DNA of 5,934 bases from the NCBI GenBank assembly GCA_019634245.1, contig JAHQVR010000174.1:1-5934 (forward strand), written 5' to 3'. The notes beneath the pieces were generated by a model. The model was not told the DNA's origin and made no database searches. It saw only the letters and a list, made by a program, of their open reading frames with translations. The stretch is from Gammaproteobacteria bacterium. GTDB taxonomy: Bacteria > Pseudomonadota > Gammaproteobacteria > Granulosicoccales > Granulosicoccaceae. Of the stretch, positions 4,689-5,934 are shown one piece after another; positions within the stretch are counted from its first letter, which is position 1, and every line of letters starts with the position of its first letter. The position numbers and the translations under genes are program-made.

Positions 4689-5934
4689 ATGAACACCAGC
4701 GCCAAACTTAGCTTACAGGACAACCCGGTGATCACCGGCCTATGGCAAGTCGCCGATCTTGAACGCAATGGCGTAGCCCTCGATCAGCAAGTGGCATCTG
4801 ACTCATTACTCGAGTATGTAGACGATGGCTTCACCTGTTTTGACATGGCTGATCACTACGGCAGTGCTGAAATTATTGCAGGTGTTGCCAAAAAGCGGCT
4901 TAGTGCTACACACCATCCATTGGCTGACAAACTCAGACTGTATACAAAATGGTGTCCTGAACCAAATGAAACGACGTTTGAATTGGTAAAGGCCGGAATA
5001 ATGAAACGCCTGGAAAGGCTGGATGTCGACTGCATTGATTTGTTGCAACTACATTGGTGGACGTTTGATCACCCAGGCTATATCGATGTCATGGATCACC
5101 TTCATCGATTGCAGCAGGACGGACTCATTCGGCATATTGGCGTAACCAACTTTGATACAGACCATCTGCACGTGCTGCAATCATGTGGTTTTAACATTGT
5201 CAGTAATCAGGTTTGTCTTTCTGTTCTCGATCGCCGTGCACTTGGAGACATGAGCCAGCTGTGTCAGGCCACCGGAGTCAGGCTGTTGTGCTACGGAACC
5301 CTTGCTGGCGGCTTCATTAGTGAACGTTGGCTCGGAGCAGAAAAACCTGAACAGATAGAAGATTGGTCAAAGATGAAGTATCTGCGCTTTATTGATGCAA
5401 CTGGGGGTTGGTCTGTGTTTCAGGCACTATTACAAACACTGAATACAATTGCGCAGCAACGCAACGTTTCAATAGCTAATGTTGCAACCAGTTGGGTATT
5501 ACAACAACCGTCAGTCGCTGGGATTATCGTTGGCGCGCGTGTTACACAAAACCAACACCGCAACAGTAACAAAGCCTTGTTGCAGTTAAAGCTTACTGAT
5601 GATGACATTGCCCAGATCGATCAACACGAACAGATGCTTGCCGTTGTTCCCGGTGATTGTGGCTCGGAATATCGTCGCCCTCCATTTTTAACTGCCTCTG
5701 GGGATCTCAGCCACCATCTGGATGCACTGCCGACAGTTTATCAACGCGAAGCAATTGCGGGTTTTAAGCAACGCTTTCGAATCAGTTCAGGCAGCGAATT
5801 TGAACCCGTATGTGGCTATAGCCGAGGCATCCGTGAAGGCAATCGAATACTGATAAGCGGTACAACAGCAACACATGGTGAAAGCCGCACTATAGGCAAT
5901 GACCCGCATGCGCAGACCGAGCGCCCTGTCGGCA
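4689..5934 (+). CDS. Aldo/keto reductase fused to a RidA/YjgF-family domain (partial, runs off the window)
   Basis: The frame from ATG 4689 is open to the last base (415 codons plus one base) with no stop. Residues about 12-315 are an NAD(P)H-dependent aldo/keto reductase TIM barrel. The catalytic tetrad is visible as Asp52 and Tyr57 (FDMADHYG), Lys87 (LYTKW) and His122 (DLLQLHWW). IGVTNF is at 150-155 and the cofactor-binding C-terminal pattern GIIVGARVTQNQ is at 278-289. A conserved-looking tail, GDCGSEYRRPPFLTASGD, follows (322-339). From about residue 363 the sequence changes to a RidA/YjgF-type N-terminus (FEPVCGYSRGIREGNRILIS, GTTATHG), a family that hydrolyses reactive enamines/imines made by PLP enzymes. 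The RidA active-site arginine would lie beyond the window. There is no strong Shine-Dalgarno, but 4689 is the first ATG and fits the family N-terminus. The gene is divergent from the PLP fusion. Substrates are unknown. Confidence 0.9.
   Translation, partial: MNTSAKLSLQDNPVITGLWQVADLERNGVALDQQVASDSLLEYVDDGFTCFDMADHYGSAEIIAGVAKKRLSATHHPLADKLRLYTKWCPEPNETTFELVKAGIMKRLERLDVDCIDLLQLHWWTFDHPGYIDVMDHLHRLQQDGLIRHIGVTNFDTDHLHVLQSCGFNIVSNQVCLSVLDRRALGDMSQLCQATGVRLLCYGTLAGGFISERWLGAEKPEQIEDWSKMKYLRFIDATGGWSVFQALLQTLNTIAQQRNVSIANVATSWVLQQPSVAGIIVGARVTQNQHRNSNKALLQLKLTDDDIAQIDQHEQMLAVVPGDCGSEYRRPPFLTASGDLSHHLDALPTVYQREAIAGFKQRFRISSGSEFEPVCGYSRGIREGNRILISGTTATHGESRTIGNDPHAQTERPVG

Noticed and set aside
4806..5608. 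Minus-strand open frames of 62-80 codons
   Set aside because: They are complements of the aldo/keto reductase frame that starts at 4689, which shows a full catalytic tetrad.

Overview
The window looks like chromosomal DNA from a free-living, probably marine, proteobacterium. It has roughly balanced base composition, a TRAP transporter, and a catabolic cluster for a small carboxylated (probably tryptophan- or indole-derived) compound. No rRNA, tRNA, insertion sequence, phage gene or CRISPR array is visible, and taxonomy cannot be fixed beyond this.

Layout: (1) Positions 2-127 hold the last 41 residues of a gene, best read as a TRAP substrate-binding protein (DctP type). (2) A gap with a perfect 9-bp GC-rich hairpin follows. 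(3) dctQ (311-805) and dctM (922-2259) encode the small and large membrane subunits; the gap between them carries a degenerate 15-bp tandem repeat that runs into the dctM start. (4) The gap 2260-2522 separates convergent genes and holds an AT-rich dyad and a 12-bp tandem repeat. (5) On the minus strand, 4604-2523 is one 693-residue ORF. It joins a kynureninase-like PLP enzyme (class V fold) to a metal-dependent cyclase-family hydrolase (kynurenine formamidase / isatin hydrolase superfamily). A strong Shine-Dalgarno and ATG at the domain junction could also let the hydrolase be made alone. (6) After an 84-bp divergent intergenic region, a plus-strand ORF starts at 4689 and runs off the window end. 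It joins an aldo/keto reductase to a RidA/YjgF-type domain.

Working model (inference): the TRAP system imports an organic acid. The hydrolase opens an amide or lactam, as in N-formylkynurenine to kynurenine or isatin to isatinate. The PLP enzyme cleaves or transforms an amino acid product. The reductase handles a carbonyl product, and the RidA domain removes reactive enamine/imine intermediates typical of PLP chemistry. Two separate bifunctional fusions transcribed divergently next to a dedicated transporter are the most distinctive feature of the window.
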